A stretch of 13,082 nucleotides of DNA from COMBO-56-21 sp041494275. GTDB lineage: Archaea; Thermoplasmatota; Thermoplasmata; UBA10834. How positions within the stretch are numbered: position 1 is the stretch's first letter; each line of letters begins with the position of its first letter. Positions 5,560 through 12,633 of the stretch are shown piece after piece. The stretch is from positions 1 to 13,082 of the forward strand of contig JBGQAM010000047.1 of assembly GCA_041494275.1 (NCBI GenBank), read 5' to 3'. Below the pieces are notes generated by a model. That model ran no database searches and was not told the origin of the DNA. It was given only the letters and a program-made list of their open reading frames with translations. A program made the translations under genes and the position numbers.

Positions 5560-6247
5560 ACCTCGGGCGAAGGACGCTTTCCTTCTCCAGTATTTCGATT
5601 CCTCCCTTTCTAGCGACTATGACCTTGTCTGCGAGTCCGAGAAAGAGTCCGCTGTCGACCACGCCCGGGATGAGGTTGATGTCTGCCTCCAGCCTCACTG
5701 GATCGTCGATCCGCGCGAACTTGCAGTCAACGATGTAGTTGCCATTGTCGCTCATGAATCGCTCCCCATGTCTTGTCCTGAGCATGCACCGGCATCCTAG
5801 CTTCTCGAGCTGGTGAATCGTCGCCTCATAACAGAACTTGACAATCTCGACTGGCAGCGGGACCTTCTGTCCGAGATAGTCGACGAGCTTCGATTCATCC
5901 ACGATTATGATCTCAAGATTCGTAGCCGCGGCCACTATCTTCTCGCGAACTAGCGCTCCCCCCAGACCCTTGACGAGGTTGAGAGCAGGATCGACCTCAT
6001 CAGCGCCGTCTATTGTGAGATCAATCGCTGAATGCGCCTTGAGCTCTCCGATGGGGATTCCCGCTGAACGGCCAATATCCTCCGATTCTTTCGAAGTCGG
6101 GATACCGACGATGTTGACTCCCGCCTGGACCATCTCGCCAATCAGCTTCACGGCAATCCTCGCTGTGGACCCACTTCCAAGTCCAACGACCATCCCATCC
6201 TCGACGTACTTGACCGCCTCCCTGGCTGCAATTTCCTTGAGGTCCAT
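5540..6247 (-). CDS. rpiA: ribose-5-phosphate isomerase A
   Basis: This 235-residue enzyme interconverts ribose 5-phosphate and ribulose 5-phosphate in the pentose phosphate network. All RpiA signatures are present: the phosphate-binding GLGSGSTA (22-29), TSKESE (51-56), the catalytic acids in DGADEVD (80-86), KGLGGAL with Lys93 (93-99), the catalytic Glu102 in REK, and the VDESK segment (116-120). The start is the ATG at 6247, four bases after the stop of the creatininase-family gene, giving the standard N-terminus MDLKEIAAREAV; the frame is open further upstream but inside the previous gene. The C-terminus carries a few extra residues (RPRSTSRAP) that read into the end of the convergent regulator gene. 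It is the last gene of a three-gene operon. Confidence 0.96.
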   Translation of the reverse strand: MDLKEIAAREAVKYVEDGMVVGLGSGSTARIAVKLIGEMVQAGVNIVGIPTSKESEDIGRSAGIPIGELKAHSAIDLTIDGADEVDPALNLVKGLGGALVREKIVAAATNLEIIIVDESKLVDYLGQKVPLPVEIVKFCYEATIHQLEKLGCRCMLRTRHGERFMSDNGNYIVDCKFARIDDPVRLEADINLIPGVVDSGLFLGLADKVIVARKGGIEILEKESVLRPRSTSRAP

Positions 6248-6251
6248 TTGC

Positions 6252-6998
6252 TCACACCCTTTTGATTCCGAAATTGTTGCTAATGAGGTCACATAGCCTA
6301 CCCACAACATAATTGTCGACAGTCTTTCCCTTCTTCCCCGATGCACGAGACGTATCTCCGTAGATCCCTTCGGGGAAGTACTTTTCCGGGTCCGAGAGTA
6401 CCATGAACTCTGGAGGTCTCGTCTTCCCGTTCGGCCTCGACCTCCCCACCAAATCGGGTCGTATGCCCAGTATGCGAGAAGTCTCAAGTTCTCCTCCGTG
6501 GCCATCCTTCTTCGGGAACTCCTTTCCCAGAAGCTCATAGGCGATATCGTAGTCGGAGAGAACCATCACCTTGAGCTTTGGGTTCTTCTCGACTGCACGC
6601 AGCGCGCCGAGTCTGATGGCCGCCATGTGGCCAGAGCCAGCATGGCCGGTTAGAATGAGGATCTTGTCGACCCCGTTCCTTCCGAGTTCTGAGACGATGT
6701 CGTATGCCAGTCCCTGGACAGTCTCCGATGATAGGGATATTGTTCCCGGGAAATTGCGCGTTGTCCTGCATTCGCCATATCGTATTGGAGGACAGACGAT
6801 CGCATTGAATTCGAGGGCCACCCTCCGGCATATCTCCTCGGCCTGGAACGAATCCGTGCAGAGCGGGAGGTGCGAACCATGCTCCTCCAAAGATCCGACC
6901 GGGACGATGACCAACGGTTTCCGCTTCACAAGCCTGGCGAACTCGTCGCTTGTGAGTTCCTCCATGAGCACGAGCTCATCTCGTGACTTTGCCGACAT
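6252..6998 (-). CDS. creatininase-family amidohydrolase, ArfB-like
   Basis: This 248-residue protein belongs to the creatininase family, metal-dependent amidohydrolases that include creatininase, MftE and the archaeal formylamide hydrolase ArfB (flavin and F420 precursor synthesis). Metal-site segments are conserved: Glu38-x-His40 in GSLEEHGSHLPLCTD, Asp49, His119 in GHAGSGH, and Glu170 in GHGGELETS. The start is ATG 6998, five bases after a strong GGTGA (inside a GGGGGGTGAG run). A GTG at 7007 also keeps the frame but lies within this ribosome binding site, so it is unlikely. The start falls inside the preceding zinc-ribbon gene (overlap 23 bases), and rpiA follows after four bases. The ArfB role is the likeliest in an archaeon but cannot be told from other amidohydrolases of the family by sequence alone. 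Confidence 0.9.
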   Translation of the reverse strand: MSAKSRDELVLMEELTSDEFARLVKRKPLVIVPVGSLEEHGSHLPLCTDSFQAEEICRRVALEFNAIVCPPIRYGECRTTRNFPGTISLSSETVQGLAYDIVSELGRNGVDKILILTGHAGSGHMAAIRLGALRAVEKNPKLKVMVLSDYDIAYELLGKEFPKKDGHGGELETSRILGIRPDLVGRSRPNGKTRPPEFMVLSDPEKYFPEGIYGDTSRASGKKGKTVDNYVVGRLCDLISNNFGIKRV

Positions 6999-7191
6999 TC
7001 TTCTCACCCCCCTTGGCGACTCTGTCGAGGTCGATGTACTCGGTATCGCAAACGGGACACCTGAGGCGCGACAGCTTCTCTATGCCGAACCGCTCTCTGA
7101 GCTCAATATCTGTCTTCTCGACCCTGTCCTTCGAGATGGTCTTGTCGCATTTGGGGCAGTAGTACACGTTTCGCCGAATCGTGGTGCCCAT
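6976..7191 (-). CDS. zinc-ribbon protein, function unknown
   Basis: The product has 71 residues with two CPxC knuckles, Cys12-x2-Cys15 and Cys45-x2-Cys48, as in rubredoxin-like or transcription-factor zinc ribbons. Between them is a charged helix (KDRVEKTDIELRERFGIEKL) and after them a short basic tail. I start it at ATG 7191, which has GGTG nine bases upstream; a TTG at 7224 would add an unlikely N-terminus. It is the first gene of the operon with the creatininase-family enzyme and rpiA, and its 3' end contains the ribosome binding site of the next gene. It may be a small partner or regulator of the downstream enzyme, but nothing in the sequence fixes a function. Confidence 0.75.
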   Translation of the reverse strand: MGTTIRRNVYYCPKCDKTISKDRVEKTDIELRERFGIEKLSRLRCPVCDTEYIDLDRVAKGGEKNVGKVTR

Positions 7192-7267
7192 ACATAAACG
7201 CACCTTGGGAGAACGAGTGCGCAAATTGGGACCTGACGCTCATGCTCGCTCACTTGACCGGGACGTC

Positions 7268-7276
7268 CTTAATACT
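7268..7276 (+). promoter_or_regulatory. TATA box of dph6-like gene
   Basis: CTTAATACT is centred about 36 bases before the ATG at 7308, so the transcript has a leader of roughly ten bases. AAAGG at 7301-7305 is too close to the ATG to act as a normal ribosome binding site. Confidence 0.45.
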
Positions 7277-7307
7277 GATGAAGACAATACTTCTCTGAAG
7301 AAAGGCC

Positions 7308-7988
7308 ATGAGGGTTTCCGCACTCTTCTCTGGGGGGAAGGATTCCACATACGCGCTGTACTTGTTGCAACAGCAGGGCTGGGAAGTTGTCAACCTTCTG
7401 ACCGTCGTCCCAAAAGCCTCTGATTCATACATGTTCCACTATCCCAACATCCAATGGACCAAACTTCAAGCTGAAGCGATGGGGATACCCATCAAGTATC
7501 GTGAGAGCTCGGGCCTGAAGGAGGAGGAGCTGAAGGACGTCGAGGAGCTGATGAAGGGTGAAGATTGCGACGGGTTCGTGTGCGGTGCCATCGCCTCGGA
7601 CTATCAGCATTCTCGCCTGAACGAGATCGCCCAGAAGCTTGGCAAACCACTCCACGCGCCGCTCTGGCGAAAGGACCAGGTCACGCTGCTTGAGGACATG
7701 GTGCACGCTGGGTTCAAGTTCATGATAGCGGGCGTATACGCCGAAGGATTTGACGAGGGCTGGCTGGGAAAGATCATCACTTCGCATTCGATAAGGGAAC
7801 TGGAGAAGCTGAGAGACAAGTTTAGGATCAGCGTCTCGGGAGAGGGCGGGGAAATCGAGACCTTTGTGCTCGACGCGCCGAACTTCTCCAAGTCCATACT
7901 CATCGAAGAGGCGCATGCCAACTGGTCGAGGCATTCGGGTAACTTCACGATACAGAAAGCCTCGTTAGAAGACAAGGAGAAGGCTTAG
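7308..7988 (+). CDS. dph6: Dph6-type ATP pyrophosphatase (diphthine-ammonia ligase)
   Basis: The 226-residue protein is an N-type ATP pyrophosphatase of the MJ0570/Dph6 family. The PP-loop SGGKDSTYAL (8-17) binds ATP near the N-terminus. Late in the protein are the family-specific segments GVYAEGFDEGWLG and SGEGGEIETFVLDAP, which distinguish it from tRNA thiolases and NAD synthetases. Characterised homologues use ATP and ammonia to amidate diphthine on the conserved histidine of EF-2, the last step of diphthamide synthesis. Length is that of the single-domain archaeal form. It is transcribed alone, divergent from the zinc-ribbon operon, and converges on kamA. Confidence 0.9.
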   Translation: MRVSALFSGGKDSTYALYLLQQQGWEVVNLLTVVPKASDSYMFHYPNIQWTKLQAEAMGIPIKYRESSGLKEEELKDVEELMKGEDCDGFVCGAIASDYQHSRLNEIAQKLGKPLHAPLWRKDQVTLLEDMVHAGFKFMIAGVYAEGFDEGWLGKIITSHSIRELEKLRDKFRISVSGEGGEIETFVLDAPNFSKSILIEEAHANWSRHSGNFTIQKASLEDKEKA

Positions 7989-7999
7989 TAGGGTTTTGC

Positions 8000-8021
8000 G
8001 CAGGCCCCGAAGGGCCTGCGA
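8000..8021. terminator. GC-rich hairpin between convergent dph6-like and kamA
   Basis: CGCAGGCCC and GGGCCTGCG form a perfect nine-base stem around a four-base loop. Read on the minus strand the loop is UUCG closed by C-G, an exceptionally stable tetraloop, located eight bases past the kamA stop codon. No T-run follows in either direction. It may protect the mRNA 3' end or take part in termination. Confidence 0.5.
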
Positions 8022-8029
8022 AAGGTCGT

Positions 8030-9334
8030 TCAGAAGTCGTCGCACTTCGGAGAACGCTTGGTCTCCTTGTGGTACGCTTTCCTGCGGGCTTCTCTCAGCG
8101 TGCCCTCGGGTGTTAGACACATCTTCCTGCCGGACAGAACAGCTGCAACACCCTCTTTGGACTCGAGGTGCGGGTAATCCTCACACATCTTGCAGGACGG
8201 CGGGCAAACGCTCAACCTGTCCCCTTCGACCTCCGGGAACTGGAATATCCCTCCCTCGTAGTTCCTCAGGATGACCCGCTTGTCGGACATCGATATGAGG
8301 TACTGCGGGCCAACTGGTATCTTGCCTCCGCCAGTAGGCGCGTCGATGATGAACTGCGGGACGGCGAAGCCAGACGTGTGACCCCTCATTGCTTCGATTA
8401 TCTCTATCCCCTTCGCAATCGACGTCCTGAAGTGCTCTAGCCCCCTTGCTATGTCGCACTGGTAGATGTAGTACGGTCTGCATCTGATCCATGTCAGATC
8501 CTGGCAGAGCTTCTTCATGATCGTGGGACAGTCGTTCACTCCCTTGAGCAGGACCGTCTGGTTCCCGACCGGGATGCCAGCGTCCACGAGCATCTCGACG
8601 GCGTGCTTCGATGCGGGCGTGATCTCCTTCGGGTGGTTGAAGTGCGTGTTTAGCCATATGGGATGAAACTTCCGAAGCATCTTCACGAGCCCGGGAGTGA
8701 TTCTGTACGGGTTCACGACCGGCGTTCTAGTTCCTATCCTCACAATCTGCACATGCTTGATCTTCCTGATCTCGCGTATGACCTTCTCGAGGAACTCGTC
8801 GGATACCAGAAGTGCGTCGCCACCTGAGATCAGGACATCCCTCACCTGAGGAGTGTCCCTGATGTAGTCGATTCCCTCCTTGATTTCCTCCCAGCTCCTC
8901 TGGTGATCCGTCTGCCCGACTATCCTTCGCCTGCAGCAGTGCCTGCAATACATGCTGCACTGGTCTGTTATCAAAAGGAGCACTCGGTCAGGGTACCTAT
9001 GAGTAAGGCCTTCGTGCGGCGAGTCGACGGTCTCACCGACGGTGTCCTCCATCTCGTCCTTTGTGAAATGAAGTTCGTTCGATGTTGGAACCGCCTGCTT
9101 CCTTACTGGATCGCTCGGATCGTCCGGGTCCATCAGGCTCGCGTAGTAAGGCGTGATCGCCATGCGCAGGTACTTCATCGAGTCGCGGATCTCGTCCTCC
9201 TCTTTCTTCGTGAGGTTGATGACCTGCGCGAGCGTCTCGACATCTGTTATGCGGTTCTTGACCTGCCACTTCCAGTCGGTCCATTGCTTGGGACTGACAT
9301 TCTTCCAAAGCGGGATGTCCTTGTACCTTCTCAT
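8030..9334 (-). CDS. kamA: L-lysine 2,3-aminomutase (radical SAM, PLP)
   Basis: The 434-residue enzyme converts L-lysine to L-beta-lysine, a step in lysine fermentation and, in some archaea, in making the osmolyte N-epsilon-acetyl-beta-lysine. The radical SAM cluster motif Cys126-x3-Cys130-x2-Cys133 is intact. The PLP-binding lysine is Lys338 in DAPTGGGKIP. Asp294 and Asp331, which hold the substrate side-chain amine in the clostridial enzyme, are both present, favouring lysine over glutamate as substrate. The C-terminal cysteines (Cys377, Cys381, Cys384), with Cys268 or Cys269 region, resemble the structural zinc site. Full length, unlike short EpmB. The ATG at 9334 has GGAGG ten bases upstream. 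No beta-lysine acetyltransferase (AblB) lies next to it; the GNAT gene at 11831 is a different family. It has its own promoter. Confidence 0.94.
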   Translation of the reverse strand: MRRYKDIPLWKNVSPKQWTDWKWQVKNRITDVETLAQVINLTKKEEDEIRDSMKYLRMAITPYYASLMDPDDPSDPVRKQAVPTSNELHFTKDEMEDTVGETVDSPHEGLTHRYPDRVLLLITDQCSMYCRHCCRRRIVGQTDHQRSWEEIKEGIDYIRDTPQVRDVLISGGDALLVSDEFLEKVIREIRKIKHVQIVRIGTRTPVVNPYRITPGLVKMLRKFHPIWLNTHFNHPKEITPASKHAVEMLVDAGIPVGNQTVLLKGVNDCPTIMKKLCQDLTWIRCRPYYIYQCDIARGLEHFRTSIAKGIEIIEAMRGHTSGFAVPQFIIDAPTGGGKIPVGPQYLISMSDKRVILRNYEGGIFQFPEVEGDRLSVCPPSCKMCEDYPHLESKEGVAAVLSGRKMCLTPEGTLREARRKAYHKETKRSPKCDDF

Positions 9335-9341
9335 TGCTGTC

Positions 9342-9358
9342 AGGCCTCCGGAAGGCCT
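9342..9358 (-). promoter_or_regulatory. leader hairpin over the kamA ribosome binding site
   Basis: AGGCCT on both sides of a five-base loop forms a six-base stem in the kamA leader. The GGAGG ribosome binding site (9349-9345) is split between loop and stem, so the folded RNA would partly hide it. With the TATA box at 9385-9391 the transcript would begin near 9362, making this hairpin most of the leader. Confidence 0.4.
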
Positions 9359-9384
9359 CTGTCAAATTGCGGTATAGCCTCCCT

Positions 9385-9392
9385 CTATATAG
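9385..9392 (-). promoter_or_regulatory. TATA box of kamA
   Basis: On the minus strand this reads CTATATAG, about 50 bases before the kamA ATG, in the gap after the transporter gene. It suggests kamA is transcribed on its own and not only from the transporter promoter. Confidence 0.55.
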
Positions 9393-9441
9393 GTTATCTG
9401 TGCCGCAGCCGAAATGCCTGGCATGTCCCGCCTTGATGCCT

Positions 9442-10182
9442 TCAAAGGCCTTTGCCACCACTCACGAGGAAGGCGACTCCGAAGCCCGCCAAGGCCGACG
9501 ATATACCGATGATAAGCATCTGGAGACCGCTTCTGTGGGGCCGTCCAACGGTCAGCTTGGCCTTGTACCAGCCTATCAGGAACAAAGTCAGAGCGCTCAA
9601 GATCAGTGAGCCGACTATTCCCATTAGGATCGCGTTGCCCGCGAAAATGAATGGGAGGAGCGGGATCAAGGAGCCCACGATGGCCGCAACGCCGACGAGC
9701 ATAGCGCTCTTCCCTGCCTGCTTCTCGTCGACGGGCGAGAGATTGAGCTCGTGGGCCATCATGATGTCCAGCCAGGCTTTCGGCTTCATTGTTATGTGCA
9801 CCAGAATGTCCTCCAGCTCCTGGCTCGGAACGCCCCAACGTTCCAGGATCTTGCGGACTTCCTCCTTCTCCTGCTCTGGGACTTCCTCCATCTCGCGCTT
9901 TTCCCGCTCGTATTCCGCTAGATAGAACTCGCGCCTTGCCATGGTGGATGTGTAGGCCACCGCCCCCATGGATATCGACTCCGCGAATGTGGCGGCGAGA
10001 CCGCCCGCCAGTATTATCCGGAAGTCCTGCGACGCGACAGCGACGCCAAGAATCACGCCCAGTACGTTGACAATGCCGTCCTGACTGCCAAGGATGAAAT
10101 CAGAGATCAATCCAGGCTGCTTGTGCTGCTCGCCTGTGACGTCCTCGACCTCCTTGCGCCAGAATTTGAGCCGCAATGCCAT
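9442..10182 (-). CDS. VIT1/CCC1-family iron/manganese transporter
   Basis: The 246-residue protein belongs to the VIT1/CCC1 family, proton-coupled exporters of Fe2+ and Mn2+. TM1 (30-50) carries the signature DGIVNVLGVILGVA with Asp35; TM2 (56-80) has Met72; three more helices lie at about 160-182, 184-206 and 221-241. The loop 83-148 is a helical cytoplasmic domain whose Glu94, Glu97, Glu105, Glu108, Met141, Met142 and Glu145 match, with a constant offset of eight, the metal-binding residues I recall for plant VIT1. So it is the full VIT1 type, not the short form lacking that domain. I start at ATG 10182, about 36 bases below the TATA box; an ATG at 10230 lies inside the promoter palindrome and adds a foreign-looking N-terminus. 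Metal choice cannot be told from sequence. Confidence 0.9.
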   Translation of the reverse strand: MALRLKFWRKEVEDVTGEQHKQPGLISDFILGSQDGIVNVLGVILGVAVASQDFRIILAGGLAATFAESISMGAVAYTSTMARREFYLAEYEREKREMEEVPEQEKEEVRKILERWGVPSQELEDILVHITMKPKAWLDIMMAHELNLSPVDEKQAGKSAMLVGVAAIVGSLIPLLPFIFAGNAILMGIVGSLILSALTLFLIGWYKAKLTVGRPHRSGLQMLIIGISSALAGFGVAFLVSGGKGL

Positions 10183-10207
10183 AGGACTAGCCTCGGCAGT
10201 TATGGAA

Positions 10208-10231
10208 AATGAAGGTATTAAGACCTTCATT
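10208..10231. promoter_or_regulatory. 9+9 inverted repeat over transporter TATA box, candidate operator
   Basis: AATGAAGGT and ACCTTCATT are perfect nine-base arms separated by six bases. The centre forms the minus-strand TATA box (TTAATAC) of the transporter gene, so a bound dimer would block it. Arm length and symmetry are like operators of DtxR/MntR or Fur-type metal regulators, but the sequence is not a known consensus to me. Confidence 0.55.
10215..10221 (-). promoter_or_regulatory. TATA box of VIT1-like transporter
   Basis: TTAATAC on the minus strand is 36 bases above the ATG at 10182, giving a leader near ten bases. The same bases read on the plus strand as GTATTAA and could also feed the divergent gene. 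Confidence 0.5.
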
Positions 10232-10255
10232 CCCTTGACATTACAAGAGAACCGA

Positions 10256-10262
10256 GATATAG
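10256..10262 (+). promoter_or_regulatory. TATA-like box of DUF2330-like gene
   Basis: GATATAG lies about 37 bases before ATG 10296, predicting a start near 10285 and a leader of about ten bases. This spacing supports ATG 10296 over the upstream TTG at 10269. Confidence 0.4.
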
Positions 10263-10295
10263 CTGCGTTTGGCTACGTATGTCTTGGTCACGAGC

Positions 10296-11690
10296 ATGAG
10301 AAGCGGTGGATTGCTCGCCTTGGTGGTGGCGACCATTGTCACCTTGCCAGCCTTTGCGATTCCCTCAGCTGGCGACGGTATTGTCTCTGTCCACGTCCCC
10401 GATGCGTACGAGAGATGGGGATTGACGAAGGAGCACACTCAGTTCGGACTCGTCAATTTGGAGAATGGTCTACAGCAAATGATAGTCGCCATCAACATCG
10501 ATGCCTACGAGCTCATGCAAGGCGACCGCGCGGTATGGATCTTCCCCGTTCCTTCCGCAGCGCAGAGTGTCAGCATAGAGATGCTTCCTGAGGTCCCCAG
10601 TCTCCAGGGAGAAAGACTAAGCAAGATGGTCGAGGATTCCCTCGGAACTGATTTGCTCATGGTCTGTTCTTCGCAGATCTACCCATTGGTGTTCGTGTTG
10701 CCATTCCTAGTTGGCACTAGTGTGACCTATTCGCTTCTCCCAAAGACCGGATTGGGCGACAATGAAGTAGATGTCTACGAACACATAGAGAAATTCGGGA
10801 TGACAACCGAAGTGATTGGCACCGAGAGCAGCACCTTGCTAGATGAGTACCTTCAAGGAAAGGACCTGTCGTTGCCTGCGATAGCGGCGCCTGCAATCGA
10901 GACCTACATCGGAGAGAATTTTTCATTTGTCCTCTCTTGGATCTCGGATACCGGGCAGTTTGCCAGCAACAACGCAGCGCACCGAGGAGACGACGGGGGT
11001 CTCTACTACTCGCTCGGAGTCTGGATTAGTTTCCCCTCTGAGAAGGTGTTCTATCCACTCAGATTGACAAGTGTATACGGGGAGGACGCCCCGCCGATGT
11101 TGCTTCAGGTCGTGGGGTTCGTTTCACAAGGCTGGGGGGCGCACTCGCACAACTTCCACGCTCGAACGGAGTGCTACGTGGCGAGGTCAACCGCCGTGGA
11201 CGAAAGACTGGCGGGATTCTTCAACGCTCACCCTCCGCAGAGCGGCGCGTCGCTCGTCCTGGGAAATTTGAGATTCACGGAGATGATGCTGACGACCAGC
11301 GCGAACGGCCTCTCCGATGACCTCAGGCTTGACGCGTCTCCTCCTGCAAGAGCGGACATGGCATTGTTCATCATAGATCACAGCTGGGTGTTCGCACTTC
11401 TGACATTCATCATGTCTTCGATGCTGGCCAGCCTCCTTGCCGGCATGATCTGCTTCAGACGTCGACATCCGGCAAAGACGAAGTTTGCCCTTCTTGGCCT
11501 TTTCAACTTCCTGACTATCATTGGGGTGTGGTTTGCTGCTAGACATTTCTCGGTCGACGAGAAGTTCGTCAGTCCATCAAGTCCGCCGGCTGAAAGAGAG
11601 TCTATCCCATCGTATCTCACGGTCTTCACGCTTCTCTTCATCGCATTTGTGATTGCCACATTCGCAGCTATCATCGAAGTGATCCCCTGA
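10296..11690 (+). CDS. DUF2330-like secreted, membrane-anchored protein
   Basis: The protein has 464 residues from ATG 10296, which begins a typical signal peptide (Arg2, then a hydrophobic core to about residue 22, LPAFA). A TTG at 10269 would add nine residues before it. The large outer part (23-355) resembles DUF2330: AVWIFPVPSAAQSVSIE (79-95), a KFGMTTEVIGTESSTLLDEYL region (166-186), ETYIGENFSFVLSWIS (202-217) and a FYPLRLTS strand. A stretch at about 126-146 is hydrophobic and could be a further helix. The C-terminus has three predicted membrane helices (about 364-387, 396-414, 438-462) with a basic loop after the first. Function is unknown; DUF2330 is uncharacterised. It is divergent from the metal transporter and shares its control region, which hints at a joint stimulus. 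The family match is by pattern only. Confidence 0.6.
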   Translation: MRSGGLLALVVATIVTLPAFAIPSAGDGIVSVHVPDAYERWGLTKEHTQFGLVNLENGLQQMIVAINIDAYELMQGDRAVWIFPVPSAAQSVSIEMLPEVPSLQGERLSKMVEDSLGTDLLMVCSSQIYPLVFVLPFLVGTSVTYSLLPKTGLGDNEVDVYEHIEKFGMTTEVIGTESSTLLDEYLQGKDLSLPAIAAPAIETYIGENFSFVLSWISDTGQFASNNAAHRGDDGGLYYSLGVWISFPSEKVFYPLRLTSVYGEDAPPMLLQVVGFVSQGWGAHSHNFHARTECYVARSTAVDERLAGFFNAHPPQSGASLVLGNLRFTEMMLTTSANGLSDDLRLDASPPARADMALFIIDHSWVFALLTFIMSSMLASLLAGMICFRRRHPAKTKFALLGLFNFLTIIGVWFAARHFSVDEKFVSPSSPPAERESIPSYLTVFTLLFIAFVIATFAAIIEVIP

Positions 11691-11830
11691 TTCCAGGATC
11701 GTACCGGAGTCAGGAATGACCGTGTTCTCCTTGTGGAGTTGTCCCGAGGACACAGGGAGACATGAACTGAGAAGGACTCCGCCGAACGGAAGCCCTCAGA
11801 CTGACACGCGGAAGAACGATCCTCGATGGT

Positions 11831-12445
11831 CTAGCGTTGGTGCCGAGGGGTTCTCTGCTTCGCACCTTCCCATTCCTTCTTCAGGAGAGAAAAGATCACA
11901 TCGTCCGAGAATCTGCCCTCAACGAAATAGTGATCCCTCAGCACGCCTTCTCTCTTGAAGCCCAATCTTCGGATGAGTCTCTGAGAGCGCTTGTTGTGAT
12001 GAGAAATCAACACCTCGATGCGATGTAGCTTCATTTGGTCGAAACCATATTGAATGATTGCACTGAGAGCCTCGGTCATGATCCCCTTGCCCCAGAAGGC
12101 TGGATTCAGATCATAACCCATCTCCGCCTGGAATCGCCCTGGCTGGATCCATTTGTAGAACCCCGCGGATCCGATGAGTTTATCGTCACCTTTCAACGTG
12201 ATGCCCCAACGAATTCCGGTTCTGCGCCTGAAGTTGTCCGAGAAGTAGAGCTTGAGCTCCGCTCGGGCCTCCTTCATGTTCCGAGGACCTGGATGATCCT
12301 GACCCTCGACAATCTCTCTCGTGTTGAAGTGCTCGAAATACCATGGGGCATCCTTGAGTGTGATGTGTCTCAATACGAGCCTTTTAGTCGTGAGCTCTGG
12401 AAATCTCCTCGATCTTGCACTCACGGGCGCTCTCTTGGGGGTCAT
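11831..12445 (-). CDS. GNAT acetyltransferase, RimJ/RimL type
   Basis: This 204-residue protein belongs to the Acetyltransf_3 (RimJ/RimL) branch of the GNAT fold, which transfers acetyl from acetyl-CoA to an amine of a protein N-terminus or small molecule. The N-terminal strand LTTKRLVLRHITLKDA (18-33), IGSAGFYKW (91-99), the acetyl-CoA loop WGKGIMTEAL (118-127), Asn151 and the RLIRRLGFKREGVLRD segment (156-171) are all in order. A basic 15-residue extension precedes the usual start; the TATA-like box at 12471-12478 with ATG 12445 gives an essentially leaderless mRNA. The substrate cannot be inferred. It is a single gene and is not the beta-lysine acetyltransferase AblB, despite being near kamA. 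Confidence 0.9.
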   Translation of the reverse strand: MTPKRAPVSARSRRFPELTTKRLVLRHITLKDAPWYFEHFNTREIVEGQDHPGPRNMKEARAELKLYFSDNFRRRTGIRWGITLKGDDKLIGSAGFYKWIQPGRFQAEMGYDLNPAFWGKGIMTEALSAIIQYGFDQMKLHRIEVLISHHNKRSQRLIRRLGFKREGVLRDHYFVEGRFSDDVIFSLLKKEWEGAKQRTPRHQR

Positions 12446-12470
12446 ACGTAGTACCCGAATTACCGACCGA

Positions 12471-12478
12471 CATATAAC
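12471..12478 (-). promoter_or_regulatory. TATA box of acetyltransferase gene
   Basis: On the minus strand GTTATATG lies about 30 bases before the ATG at 12445, so transcription would begin within a few bases of the start codon. Confidence 0.5.
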
Positions 12479-12492
12479 CGTATCAAGAAGCC

Positions 12493-12508
12493 CCTCTCAG
12501 ATGAGAGG
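12493..12508. repeat. short inverted repeat upstream of the glycosyltransferase
   Basis: CCTCTCA and TGAGAGG are perfect seven-base arms two bases apart in the divergent region between the acetyltransferase and glycosyltransferase genes. No T-run follows, so it is more likely an operator or chance than a terminator. Confidence 0.3.
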
Positions 12509-12633
12509 AGCCGTCTTAATCGGAAGCCGCCGCCTGCCAACCCGCGACATTCGACCAAGCCAGAGGATTCTCGCACCGCAAACAATGACTATGCATTGCG
12601 CGATACACATCCGACCAAAGGTGGGTCTGCTAC

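Noticed and set aside
6248..6538. N-terminal extension of RpiA by 97 residues
   Set aside because: It is the shadow of the creatininase-family gene; RpiA homology starts at MDLKEIAAREAV.
9444..9453. AAAGGCCTTT palindrome
   Set aside because: It falls in the last codons (GKGL) of the transporter gene and is explained by coding sequence.
10183..10230. Sixteen extra residues at the transporter N-terminus (ATG 10230)
   Set aside because: This ATG lies within the palindrome and upstream of the expected transcription start; the protein makes sense from ATG 10182.
11831..12445. Acetyltransferase as beta-lysine acetyltransferase AblB working with kamA
   Set aside because: It is a RimJ/RimL-type protein of 204 residues, separated by two unrelated genes and with its own promoter; AblB is longer and normally adjacent to ablA.
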